A stretch of DNA of 64,000 nt from Streptomyces sp. CB09001 (lineage in GTDB: Bacteria; Actinomycetota; Actinomycetes; Streptomycetales; Streptomycetaceae). Numbering within the stretch: the first letter of the stretch is position 1; each line of letters starts with the position of its first letter. Both the position numbers and the translations under genes were made by a program. Under the pieces are notes generated by a model. The model searched no databases and was not told the DNA's origin. It worked only from the letters and a program-made list of their open reading frames with translations. The stretch is from NCBI RefSeq assembly GCF_003369795.1, contig NZ_CP026730.1:6253001-6317000 (forward strand), in the 5' to 3' direction. Shown here piece after piece: positions 16,269 to 24,655 of this stretch.

Positions 16269-18583
16269 CCCCCGGGCCCGGGGCGTTCCCGGCGACACCC
16301 TCGCCCACCGGCCACGACGCACCGGTCGCCGGGGACGCCGATTCCCTGACCACGACCGACCTCGTGGTCGGCGGCATGACCTGCGCGGCCTGCGTGGCCC
16401 GGGTCGAGAAGCGCCTGCACCGGATGGAGGGGGTCACCTGCGGCGTCAACCTCGCCACCGGCCGTGCCCGCGTGATCCATCCCGCCCACGTACCGGTGGA
16501 GGACCTCACGGCGGCCGTGCGGCGCGCCGGATACACGGCCGAACCCGTCACGCCCGAGGACACCCCCACCGGGCCCGATGCGTCCGGCTGCCACGACGAG
16601 GACTGCGTCAAGGTCGCCCTGATCGCCGTCCTCGCCGTGCCCGTGCTGCTCGTGTCCATGATTCCGGCGCTCCAGTTCCGCAACTGGCAGTGGATCTGCT
16701 TCCTGCTGACCACACCCGTCGCCCTGTGGGGAGCCGACGTCTTCCACCGCCGGGCGCTGCGGGCCCTGCGGCACGCGACCGCCACCATGGACACGCTCGT
16801 CAGCCTGGGAGTCGCGGCCTCCTACCTGTGGTCGTGCTACGCGCTGTTCCTGGGCACCGCCGGCACGCCGGGGATGGTCATGCCCTTCTCGTTCGCCACG
16901 GACGGGGCGCATGACCACGTCTATCTGGAGGCGACCGTCGGCATCCCGTTGTTCGTGCTGTGCGGAAGGCTGATGGAGGGCCGGGTGCGGCGCCGGACGG
17001 GCTCGGCGCTGCACGCGCTCGCCGAACTCGTGGTCAAGGACGTGACGGTCCTCGACGACGGCCCGCCCGATGGGCCCCCGGTCGAACGACGTGTCCCCGC
17101 CGACCAGTTGGTGCCGGGCCGGCTGTTCCTGGTCCGGCCGGGGGAGCGGGTTGCCGCCGACGGCGTGGTCGTCTCCGGCGGCGCCGCGCTCGATCTGTCC
17201 CTGCTGACCGGCGAGAGCGCGCCGATGGAGGTCGGGCCGGGCGACCGGGTCACCGGCGGCACCCTCGGCACCGGCGGGACCCTCGTCGTACGGGCGACGG
17301 AGGTGGGCGCCGACACCCGGCTCGCGCGCATCACCCGGCTGGTCTGGGAGACACAGGCGGGCAAAGCCGGGGTGCAGCGGCTCGCCGACCGCGTCGCGGG
17401 AGTGTTCGTCCCCCTGGTGCTGGCGGTCTCGGCGTCCGTCGTGGGGTTCTGGCTGGGCGCGGGCGCCGGGGCGCAGGGCGCCGTCACCACCGCCGTCGCG
17501 GTGCTGGTGGTGGCCTGCCCCTGTGCGCTGGGACTGGCCACGCCCACCGCGCTGCTCGCGGCCACGGGGCGCGGCGCGCAGTTCGGGGTGCTGCTGAAGG
17601 GCCCCGAGGTGCTGGAACGGCTGCGGACCGTCGACACGGTGGTGCTGGACAAGACCGGAACGCTCACCACGGGTGACATCCGGCTTCTGGACACGGTGAC
17701 CGTCGAGGGGTGGTCCGCCGCCGGCGTCCTGCGGCTCGCCGCCGCCGTCGAGCAGTTGTCCGAGCACCCCGTCGGCCGTGCCATCGCCGCGGCCGCGCCC
17801 CCGGCGGGCCGTGCCCCGGGTGCCGTCTCCGGGTTCGCCGCGATGACCGGGAGCGGTGTGCGCGGGACCGTGGAGGGTCACGCGCTGTGTCTTCGGCGGA
17901 TCCCCCGGGACGCGCTCCTGCCCCCGGTCCTGCGGGAGGCCGGCGACAGGGCCGACGCCGCGGGACGTACGGCCGTCCTGGTGGAGGTCGACGGCGCGGG
18001 CGTGGCCGTGCTCACGCTCGGCGACACCGTGCGGCCGGGCGGACGGGAACTGGTGGTGCGGCTGCACGCCCTGGGCGTCGAGGTCATGCTGCTGACCGGG
18101 GACGGACCCGGTGCCGCGTCCGCGGTCGCACGGGAGCTGGGCATCGACCGGGTACGGCACTCCGCTTCCCCGGAGGAGAAGGCGGAGGTCGTGGCGGAGC
18201 TGCAGGCATCCGGGCGGGTTCCCGCGGTGGTGGGGGACGGGGTCAACGACGCGGCGGCACTGGCCGGTTGTGAGCTCGGCCTCGCCATGGGCACGGGAAC
18301 GGACGTGGCCATCGGGGCCGCCGCGGTGACGCTGATGCGCACCGACGCGACGGCGGTGGCCGACGCCCTGGAGCTGGCCAGGCGAGCGATGTGGACCATT
18401 GGCTCCAACCTCACCTGGGCGTTCACGTACAACGTTCTCCTCATCCCGATCGCCGCCGCCGGCATGCTCAACCCGATGCTCGCCGCCGTGGCCATGTCCG
18501 CGAGTTCGCTGCTGGTCGTCGGCAACAGCCTGCGGCTGCGGTCCTGGCGCCCGGCCGGGAAGCACGGCGCGTCCCGGGCCTGA
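16265..18583 (+). CDS. heavy-metal-translocating P1B-type ATPase (copper type)
   Basis: 772 residues. One HMA domain with GGMTCAACVARVEKRL near residue 36, eight expected membrane helices, TGES actuator loop, CPC metal site in VVACPCALGLATP, DKTGTLTTGD phosphorylation site, SEHPVG nucleotide-binding motif, GDGVNDAAAL, and NVLLIPIAAAG in the final helices. The CPC and GMTCxxC motifs indicate Cu(I)/Ag(I). One oddity is TGDGPGAASAVA where TGDNxxTA is usual. It probably confers copper tolerance; relevance to the biosynthetic genes is unclear. Confidence 0.93.
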   Translation: MTPGPGAFPATPSPTGHDAPVAGDADSLTTTDLVVGGMTCAACVARVEKRLHRMEGVTCGVNLATGRARVIHPAHVPVEDLTAAVRRAGYTAEPVTPEDTPTGPDASGCHDEDCVKVALIAVLAVPVLLVSMIPALQFRNWQWICFLLTTPVALWGADVFHRRALRALRHATATMDTLVSLGVAASYLWSCYALFLGTAGTPGMVMPFSFATDGAHDHVYLEATVGIPLFVLCGRLMEGRVRRRTGSALHALAELVVKDVTVLDDGPPDGPPVERRVPADQLVPGRLFLVRPGERVAADGVVVSGGAALDLSLLTGESAPMEVGPGDRVTGGTLGTGGTLVVRATEVGADTRLARITRLVWETQAGKAGVQRLADRVAGVFVPLVLAVSASVVGFWLGAGAGAQGAVTTAVAVLVVACPCALGLATPTALLAATGRGAQFGVLLKGPEVLERLRTVDTVVLDKTGTLTTGDIRLLDTVTVEGWSAAGVLRLAAAVEQLSEHPVGRAIAAAAPPAGRAPGAVSGFAAMTGSGVRGTVEGHALCLRRIPRDALLPPVLREAGDRADAAGRTAVLVEVDGAGVAVLTLGDTVRPGGRELVVRLHALGVEVMLLTGDGPGAASAVARELGIDRVRHSASPEEKAEVVAELQASGRVPAVVGDGVNDAAALAGCELGLAMGTGTDVAIGAAAVTLMRTDATAVADALELARRAMWTIGSNLTWAFTYNVLLIPIAAAGMLNPMLAAVAMSASSLLVVGNSLRLRSWRPAGKHGASRA

Positions 18584-18590
18584 GGGGGGA

Positions 18591-19289
18591 TCAGGTCTGC
18601 GCGGGAAGCAGGCCCTCCTTGAGAGCGGTCACCACGGCCAGCGTCCGGTTGGGGCTGTTGAGCTTCGCCAGGACGTTGGCCACGTGCCGTTTGGCGCCGT
18701 GCTCCGAGATACTGAGCCGGCGGGCTATCTGTTTGTTGCTCAGCCCGTCCCCGACCAGCGAGAGCACCTGCTGCTCCCGGGGCGTCAGGGACACCGGGCG
18801 CGGAGCCTTGGTGCCGTTGCGTTCGCGCACCTGGGACAGCAGCTCACGGGCGAGCGTCGAGGGCATGGAAAGTTCGCCGTCGCTGATCCGACGCAGCGCG
18901 TCGGCCAGGGCGTTGCGGGTCAGCTCCGACTGCACGAGGAACCCGTCGACGGGCAGCGAGGCGGCGCGGACGATCGTGTGCTGGGACGCGCTCTCCAGCA
19001 GGAACAGCACCTTGACGTGCATCGCGGCGAGTTGACGGAGTGGCTCTTCCTGTTGGGCCATGTCATGCCCTGGACAGGACATGATCAGCACGTTCACGGC
19101 GGTCCGTTGCAGGTGCTCCACGAGTTCTTCGAACGAGTCGGCCTCGATCAGGTGCCTGACCCTGAGCGAGTCCAGCATCGTGCGCAGGCCGAACCTCGCC
19201 ACTTCGTTCGGCACGAAGAGCGCGATGTCCAGTCCGTCCTGGGTGGGGGGTGCGTACTCGAGAGCGCTGGTGCGGCCTGTCTCGGTCAC
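18591..19289 (-). CDS. LuxR-type (NarL/FixJ-like) regulator with atypical receiver
   Basis: 232 residues if started at the GTG at 19289, which has AGGAG placed 8 nt upstream; the frame stays open to 19457 but lacks support there. The C-terminal HTH is clear (LTPREQQVLSLVGDGLSNKQ, then ARRLSISEHGAKRHVANVL). The N-terminal half has a receiver-like length. Where the phospho-acceptor Asp should be, the strand reads VLIMSCPGHDM. The Asp after the strand is missing, so control by phosphorylation is unlikely; ligand or expression control is more likely. The gene ends 7 bp from the convergent ATPase gene. It is the only LuxR regulator in the window. Confidence 0.87.
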   Translation of the reverse strand: MTETGRTSALEYAPPTQDGLDIALFVPNEVARFGLRTMLDSLRVRHLIEADSFEELVEHLQRTAVNVLIMSCPGHDMAQQEEPLRQLAAMHVKVLFLLESASQHTIVRAASLPVDGFLVQSELTRNALADALRRISDGELSMPSTLARELLSQVRERNGTKAPRPVSLTPREQQVLSLVGDGLSNKQIARRLSISEHGAKRHVANVLAKLNSPNRTLAVVTALKEGLLPAQT

Positions 19290-19437
19290 GACGTCTTCTC
19301 CTGGGGGGATGAGGTAGAAGGTGGTTCCGCTGGGCGGAGTCGCGCGGGGGGCTGTCGTCGGAGCGGACCGCCACGTCGCCACGGCGCCGGTTCTGTCCGG
19401 TCGCGGCCGGAGCACTGCCGGTGTACCGAGGACGACT

Positions 19438-19465
19438 GTGCACGGTTCACGGGTCACGATTCACG
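19438..19465 (+). promoter_or_regulatory. four tandem heptamers, activator-type site
   Basis: GTGCACG, GTTCACG, GGTCACG, ATTCACG, in register at a 7-bp pitch, ending 6 bp before a possible -10 (TACTAT, 19472-19477). The layout recalls heptamer repeats recognised by SARP activators and the GTTCACC units of PhoP boxes. The 7-bp pitch is tighter than the 11-bp pitch usual for both. No SARP gene is visible in this window. Confidence 0.5.
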
Positions 19466-19470
19466 TGTGG

Positions 19471-19490
19471 CTACTATGCCGGGCTAGTAG
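19471..19490. promoter_or_regulatory. inverted repeat CTACTA-N8-TAGTAG, probable operator
   Basis: A perfect 6-bp inverted repeat with an 8-bp spacer, directly after the heptamers and overlapping a TACTAT that could be the -10 of a plus-strand promoter toward the FAAL gene. AT-rich symmetric sites stand out in this GC-rich DNA. A dimeric repressor or the neighbouring LuxR protein are candidate binders. Confidence 0.5.
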
Positions 19491-19697
19491 ATCGGGTCGA
19501 CAGTAGTTCACGCCCGGGCCCGGAGCAACGGAGTGAAACACGCCACTTCTCTTGCCCCGGTCACACCCGCGACACCACCGACCCTGACCGATCAGGCACC
19601 CTCGGACGGCGTCTCCCAAGGACCGACGCGGGCCGGCGGCCGTCCGCATAGCGTGGGGCAGCGCCCGGTGCTCCCCGCTACCGAGAGGCCACGCCCC

Positions 19698-21350
19698 ATG
19701 ACCGCCGAAGTGCCAGGAACCGAACCGCAGTCGATACCCGACCTGCTGCGCCGCTCGGCGCGCCGCGGAGGCTCGCTCACCGTGCTCGACCGGTCCATGC
19801 GGCCGACCCGCCTCACCCTGACCGAACTCGACGACCTCTCCACCGCCGTCGCCGCCCGGCTGCACCGCACGGGCGTCCGCCCCGGCGACCGGGTCTGCGT
19901 GCTCGCGCCCACCTCGCCGGCGCTCCTGCTGAACCTCTTCGGACTGTGGCGGCTCGGCGCCGTGCCCGTGGTGCTGCCGCACGAACGGCCGGAGCCCGCG
20001 GGCTCCTCCGGAGGACTGCTCGCCCAGCGCGTCGTCGTCTCCGGAGCCCACCTCGTCCTCACCGACCGGCCGGACCGGTTGAGCGACCGGGTGCCGGCCG
20101 GCTGCCGGGTACTGGCGCTCGACGCCACGCTGTCCGGACCGCAGGACCCCGAGCCCCCGATGCCCGACGGCCGTGCCCTCGGCCTCCTCCAGTTCACCTC
20201 GGGAACCACCGGTTCGTCCAAGGCCGTCCCGGTACGCCAGGGGCAGCTGGTCGGAAACGTCCGCGCGTGCATGGCCGGGCTGGGAATGCGCCCCGGGCAC
20301 ACCTACGTGAGCTGGCTGCCCTTCTACCACGACATGGGCATCGTCTCGGTGGTCGGCCTCCTCGCGCACGGCGTGCACACCGTCGTGCTGCCCACCGAGA
20401 CCTTCCTCGGCCGGCCGTCGAGCTGGCTGGAGACGGTCGCCGCGTACCGCGCCGAGATCACCGCCGCCCCCAACTCGGCCTACCGGCTCGCCGTGCGCGC
20501 CCAGCAGCTGCGCCCCGCGGCCCTCGATCTGTCCCGGCTGCGGGTGGCCATCAACGGCGCCGAACCGGTCACCGCCGACACGGTGGAGGAGACCGTGCGC
20601 CTGCTGGGCAAGAGCGGGATGCCCGCCGAGGCGCTCTGCCCCACCTACGGCATGGCCGAGACCACACTGGTAGTGACCGCGGCGCCCGCCACCGCGGCGG
20701 TCCGCGTGCTCGACGCCGGCCTGGCGCCCCGTCAGACGGGCGGTCACGAACTACCGGCCCGCCCCCTGGTCTCCTGCGGGAGCCCGCTGCCGGGCACCGC
20801 CGTCACGGTGCACGGCCCGGGCGGCGACCGGCTCCCCGACGGACAGGTCGGCGAAGTACACGTGAGCGGCCCCGGCGTGACCGACGGCTACTGGACCGGG
20901 CCCGACGCACCCCTCGACGGCCTGGGGCGGCTCATCGGCGACCAGATGGACACCGGGGACCTCGGCTTCCTCCACGAGGGCGAGCTGTACATCTGCGGCC
21001 GGGTCAAAGACATGATCATCGTGGGCGGACGCAACCTCTACCCCGAGGACTACGAGATCACGGCCGAGGCGGTCCCGGGGGTGCGCGGCGGCAACGTCAT
21101 CGCGTTCTCCCTGCCCGACCAGGAGCGCATGGTCGTCGTCGCCGAGGGCACCGGCGGCACCGCAAGCCAGGACCGGCTAGCCCACGACCTGTTCGAGCGG
21201 CTGCGGACGGCGGCCCAGCACGCCCCGGCCGAAGTCGTGCTCGTCCGCCCCACCACCCTGCCGAAGACCTCCTCGGGCAAGAAGCGGCGCGGCGCCTGCC
21301 GCGACCGGTACCTCGCCGGCCAACTCGACGTGGTGGCCACCGCCCGCTGA
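19698..21350 (+). CDS. fatty-acyl-AMP ligase (FAAL-type AMP-dependent synthetase)
   Basis: 550 residues from the ATG at 19698 (GAGAGG 9 nt upstream). Motifs: FTSGTTGSSKAV (P-loop), LPFYHDMGIV (typical of FAAL/FadD32-like enzymes), YGMAETTLVV, MDTGDLGFLHEGELYICGR, GRNLYPEDYE, and the catalytic Lys in KTSSGKKRR. FAALs make acyl-AMP and pass the acyl group to a carrier protein rather than to CoA. The large NRPS at 25.8 kb begins with a carrier domain, so this enzyme most likely loads its starter acid. The acid could be the polyene made by the type II PKS; that pairing is inference. Confidence 0.92.
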   Translation: MTAEVPGTEPQSIPDLLRRSARRGGSLTVLDRSMRPTRLTLTELDDLSTAVAARLHRTGVRPGDRVCVLAPTSPALLLNLFGLWRLGAVPVVLPHERPEPAGSSGGLLAQRVVVSGAHLVLTDRPDRLSDRVPAGCRVLALDATLSGPQDPEPPMPDGRALGLLQFTSGTTGSSKAVPVRQGQLVGNVRACMAGLGMRPGHTYVSWLPFYHDMGIVSVVGLLAHGVHTVVLPTETFLGRPSSWLETVAAYRAEITAAPNSAYRLAVRAQQLRPAALDLSRLRVAINGAEPVTADTVEETVRLLGKSGMPAEALCPTYGMAETTLVVTAAPATAAVRVLDAGLAPRQTGGHELPARPLVSCGSPLPGTAVTVHGPGGDRLPDGQVGEVHVSGPGVTDGYWTGPDAPLDGLGRLIGDQMDTGDLGFLHEGELYICGRVKDMIIVGGRNLYPEDYEITAEAVPGVRGGNVIAFSLPDQERMVVVAEGTGGTASQDRLAHDLFERLRTAAQHAPAEVVLVRPTTLPKTSSGKKRRGACRDRYLAGQLDVVATAR

Positions 21351-21365
21351 CTCCCGCCACAGGCG

Positions 21366-21406
21366 GAAGCCGCCCCGCCGGTGGGCAGACCCGGCAGGGC
21401 GGCTTC
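21366..21406. terminator. hairpin between convergent FAAL and SCP2-like genes
   Basis: Arms 21366-21381 and 21391-21406 pair over 16 bp with one mismatch around a 9-base loop. Position between two gene ends suggests a bidirectional terminator. Confidence 0.65.
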
Positions 21407-21435
21407 ATCCACGAACGGGCCGGGGCCCGCGCGCC

Positions 21436-21876
21436 TCACCGAACGTCGTCGACCGGCACGTCGTCGACGAAGCTGCTGGAGACCTGGGCGGCCAGTGACA
21501 CCAGTTCGTCGGTCGCCCGCACGTACTTCAGCAGCGTGGGCAGATGCCCCGTCACCATCAGGTCGCCGTCCAGCATCCCCTCGATGGGATCCGTCTCGCC
21601 CTCGATGACGCTCTTCCACACGGAGTACGGCGCCCTGATCACGAACGTCGTGTCGCCCGCCCCCTCCCGGCCCACGTCGTAGGCGGCGGACTTGCACCTG
21701 CCCTCACCGAATTCCGTGTGGCACCAGACGTCGGCCCGCAGTCCTCGCTCCTCCTCCGCCTCGAAGACGAAGGCGATCTCGGCCTGGAACGTGCGCGCCG
21801 CCTCCTCGAACTCCTCCGAGGAATTGATCAGTCCGACATACGAGTTCAGCCAGTCTGCGCTGGGAAAGACACTCAC
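21436..21876 (-). CDS. SCP2-like lipid-binding protein
   Basis: 146 residues from a GTG with GAGGGG upstream. The C-terminal half follows the sterol-carrier (SCP2) pattern: SVWKSVIEGETDPIEGMLDG, DLMVTGHLPTLLKYVRATDELV. SCP2 folds bind acyl chains or act as small accessory domains. Here it sits between the FAAL and the exporter, so it may hold or pass a hydrophobic acyl intermediate. A second SCP2-type protein is at 47657. Substrate unknown. Confidence 0.75.
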   Translation of the reverse strand: MSVFPSADWLNSYVGLINSSEEFEEAARTFQAEIAFVFEAEEERGLRADVWCHTEFGEGRCKSAAYDVGREGAGDTTFVIRAPYSVWKSVIEGETDPIEGMLDGDLMVTGHLPTLLKYVRATDELVSLAAQVSSSFVDDVPVDDVR

Positions 21877-22070
21877 GGCATCCCCTCAATACGGTACGGA
21901 GCCACCGTTGTACCCGGGTCCGGAAGCCGATCCCAGATCCAACCGGACGCCCGAGTCACAGCACGCTCGACGGGCCCGATCGGCCACCTAGGACGGACTG
22001 CGCGCGGCGCACGAACGACGCTCCGAAACAGCGCTGTTCAGGGCCGGACCGAGGCAAGACGCTGAACGGC

Positions 22071-23069
22071 ATGTCCATCATCGAGGCCCAGGGCCTCCAC
22101 AAGGCGTTCGACGACGGCACGGTGGCAGTGGACGGGGTCGACTTCGAGGTGGCCGAGGGAGAGGTGTTCGGCTTCCTCGGCCGCAACGGAGCGGGCAAGA
22201 CGACCACCGTCCGTATCCTGACCACGCTCACGCGCGCGACATCCGGCCGGGCCAGGGTCCTGGGACTCGATGTCGACAAGCACCGGTCCAAGGTGCGCGA
22301 CCGCATCGGCCTCTCGCTCCAGCAAGCCGCGCTCGACCCCCTCATGACCGGCCGTGAGCACCTGGAGCTGATCGGATCCCTGCGCCGGATGGGCTCCGCC
22401 AGGCGCACCGCACGCATCGGAGAGCTGCTCACCGGCTTCGGTCTCACTGAGGTGGCCGACCGGCTGGTGGCCACCTACACGGTGGGCATGCGGCGCCGGC
22501 TCGACGCGACCCTCGCCCTGCTGCACGCTCCGCAGCTGCTCTTCCTGGACGAACCGACCACGGGCCTCGACCCGCAGAGCCGGCGGGCCCTGTGGGACTT
22601 CGTCCGCGGCTACCGGCGCGACGGCGGCACCGTCTTCCTGACCACCCAGTACCTCGACGAGGCCGACGAGTTGTGCGACCGCATCGCCATTCTCGACAAG
22701 GGGGCGGTCGCCGTGATCGACACCCCGCAGGACCTCAAGAAGGGCATCGGCGGCAAGGTCCTCACCCTGCCCGTCGCCCCCGAAGCCCGCGAACTGGCCG
22801 CCTCCGCCGTCGGCGACGCGGCCGTCCGGCTGGACGAGGGAGTGCTCCGCGTCGACCTGCCGGCCGGTGACGACGTCCTGCCGTCCCTGCTCAAGCGCCT
22901 CGCCGACGGCGGCGTCCCGCTGTCCGGAGTCACCGTCACCGACCCGACCATCGAGGAGGTCTTCATCCGCCTGACCGGCGAAGGCCTGGAACGCGGCAAG
23001 GGCAACGACGCCAACATCGGCGCGGCCGCCCTCGCCAGGACCGTCGGCACCGGCCGGGGAGGCATCTGA
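22071..23069 (+). CDS. ABC transporter ATP-binding protein (DrrA type)
   Basis: 332 residues: Walker A GRNGAGKTTT, Q-loop SLQQAALDPLMTG, signature YTVGMRRRLD (diverged from LSGGQ as usual for this group), Walker B LLFLDEPTTGLDPQ, and H-loop replaced by TTQYLDEADELCDR. The C-terminal extension after residue 225 matches the DrrA antibiotic-exporter type. It overlaps the permease start by ATGA. It should power export of the pathway product and may give self-resistance. Confidence 0.93.
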   Translation: MSIIEAQGLHKAFDDGTVAVDGVDFEVAEGEVFGFLGRNGAGKTTTVRILTTLTRATSGRARVLGLDVDKHRSKVRDRIGLSLQQAALDPLMTGREHLELIGSLRRMGSARRTARIGELLTGFGLTEVADRLVATYTVGMRRRLDATLALLHAPQLLFLDEPTTGLDPQSRRALWDFVRGYRRDGGTVFLTTQYLDEADELCDRIAILDKGAVAVIDTPQDLKKGIGGKVLTLPVAPEARELAASAVGDAAVRLDEGVLRVDLPAGDDVLPSLLKRLADGGVPLSGVTVTDPTIEEVFIRLTGEGLERGKGNDANIGAAALARTVGTGRGGI

Positions 23070-23848
23070 TGACCGCGTTCTCCGGCACCCTCACCCTGCT
23101 CAACCGCAATCTCCGCGAGGGCCTGCGCAGCCCCGTGATCGCCTTCGTCTTCCCCGTCCTCTTCCCGCTGTTCCTCATCACCCTCGTGGCGTCCAGCTAC
23201 GAGCGCATGGCCTTCATCCCCGGCTTCCCCGTCACCCCCTACGCCGCCTACATGGCGCCCGGCCTGCTGCTGTTCACCGGCATGATGGGCTCCGGCTACT
23301 CGGCCACCGCTCTGGTCCTCGACGCGCAGAGCGGCTTCCTCGACCGGCTGCGGCTCCAGCCCGTGCGCCCCTCGGCCCTGCTGCTGTCCAGGCTGCTGTT
23401 CGACGCCATCCGGGTGGTGCCGGCCGGCCTCGTGGTCCTCGGCGTCAGCGTGCTGCTCGGCGCCCGCGTCGACACGGGTGCGGCGGGCGTCGTCCTGCTC
23501 CTTCTGCTCTCCTCCCTCTGGTCGGTCGCCTACGGCGGGATCTTCTACGTCGTCGCGCTGCGCACGCGCAATCCGCAGGCGCCGCTGGCCATGGCGCCGC
23601 TGTCGGTGCTGCTGCTCTTCGCCAGCCCCGCGGCGGCCCCGCCGTACCTCTTGCAGTCATGGCTGGCCACGCTCACCACATGGAATCCGTTCACCTACGT
23701 CATCGAGGGCATCCGCGCCCTGATGACGGGCCCGGAGAGCGGCACCGTCACCGAGGCGCTGCTGAAGGCCGTGGCGGTGCTCGTCGGACTCACCGTCGTG
23801 ACCCAGATCTTCGTCGTCCCGTCCTTCACCCGCCTGGTGGGCGACTGA
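23069..23848 (+). CDS. ABC-2 type permease (DrrB type)
   Basis: 259 residues with six expected membrane segments. The conserved ABC-2 region RLRLQPVRPSALLLSRLLFD is followed by ASPAAAPPYLLQSWLATLTT and WNPFTYVIEGIRALM, the C-terminal family signature. It is the membrane partner of the ATPase encoded just before it. Confidence 0.92.
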   Translation: MTAFSGTLTLLNRNLREGLRSPVIAFVFPVLFPLFLITLVASSYERMAFIPGFPVTPYAAYMAPGLLLFTGMMGSGYSATALVLDAQSGFLDRLRLQPVRPSALLLSRLLFDAIRVVPAGLVVLGVSVLLGARVDTGAAGVVLLLLLSSLWSVAYGGIFYVVALRTRNPQAPLAMAPLSVLLLFASPAAAPPYLLQSWLATLTTWNPFTYVIEGIRALMTGPESGTVTEALLKAVAVLVGLTVVTQIFVVPSFTRLVGD

Positions 23849-23890
23849 GCCAGGCCGCCGCCCCCTCCGTCCGCACAGGAGTACTCCGTC

Positions 23891-24583
23891 ATGCTGTTGT
23901 ACTGCTTCCCCCATGCCGGCGGTGCCGACTCCCCGTACCGTTCGTGGGGCGACCGGCTCGCCCCGGTGGAGGTGCGGGTCCTCGGCCGCGGCGCCCGCCT
24001 TCCCGGGCGGGCGGCCACGACGCCGGACTCGGTGGCCGCACTGGCCGAGGCGTGCGCCGACCACCTGGCGGCCGAGCGCCGCCCCTACGCTTTCCTCGGC
24101 CACAGCCTCGGCGCGCTGATCGCCTTCGAAACAGCCCGGGTCCTGCGAGCCCGCGGCGGCCCGGGCCCGGCGGTGCTGATCGCCACGGGCCATGTGGCAC
24201 CCCATCTGCCGTCGCCGGGACGAAAGCTGGCCGAGCTGCCCACGCCCGAGTTCTGGGCGGAGGTGTGCGCGCTCGGCGGGACCGCGCCGGAGCTCCTCGA
24301 CCACGCCGCGCTGCGCGAGGCGGCCGAGCCCGGCCTGCGGGCGGAGTTCCGCGCCTCCGAGAACTACCGGTACACCCCCGGACGCCCCCTGGACTGCCGG
24401 ATCGTGGCCCTGGCCGGCACCGACGACGACCGGGCGCCCGCCGACCAGTGCGCCCCCTGGCGGCTGCACACCACGGGCAGCTTCGCCCAGCACACCGTGC
24501 CCGGCGGCCACTTCTTCGTCGCGGACAATCCCGAGCCCGTACTGCGGACGGTGCGCGAGGAGGCCGCCGCACCGGCACGGTGA
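23891..24583 (+). CDS. type II thioesterase (NRPS/PKS editing)
   Basis: 230 residues of the GrsT/RifR-type alpha/beta hydrolase: FPHAGGADSPYRSW near the start, nucleophile in FLGHSLGALIAFE, and catalytic His in VPGGHFFVADNPE. The AGGAG lies 8 nt before the ATG at 23891. These enzymes remove wrong or stalled acyl groups from carrier domains. Position just before the NRPS gene fits that job for the Cy-Cys assembly line. Confidence 0.93.
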   Translation: MLLYCFPHAGGADSPYRSWGDRLAPVEVRVLGRGARLPGRAATTPDSVAALAEACADHLAAERRPYAFLGHSLGALIAFETARVLRARGGPGPAVLIATGHVAPHLPSPGRKLAELPTPEFWAEVCALGGTAPELLDHAALREAAEPGLRAEFRASENYRYTPGRPLDCRIVALAGTDDDRAPADQCAPWRLHTTGSFAQHTVPGGHFFVADNPEPVLRTVREEAAAPAR

Positions 24584-24586
24584 CCA

Positions 24587-24651
24587 CCGCGCGCACGCCG
24601 CGGCGGGGCCACCCCTCGTGCAGGGGCGGCTCCGCCGCGGCGTGCGCGCGG
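24587..24651. terminator. long perfect hairpin, bidirectional terminator
   Basis: Arms of 20 bp (24587-24606 and 24632-24651) are exact reverse complements, and a CCCCT/AGGGG pair sits in the loop. It lies between the convergent thioesterase and membrane-anchored-protein genes. Confidence 0.85.
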
Positions 24652-24655
24652 GGAA

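Larger units (their letters stand above)
19290..19697. other. 408-bp intergenic region between LuxR and FAAL genes
   Basis: No gene is supported here except a possible GTG-start extension of the FAAL frame from 19533, which has a GGAG 7 nt upstream but encodes a Pro/Thr-rich tail. The region contains the heptamer repeats at 19438-19465 and the inverted repeat at 19471-19490, so it is the likely control region for the FAAL gene and perhaps the divergent regulator. Confidence 0.6.

Noticed and set aside
19533..19697. GTG-start extension of the FAAL by 55 residues
   Set aside because: The extension is low-complexity Pro/Thr-rich and the ATG at 19698 has its own ribosome site and the expected FAAL N-terminus.
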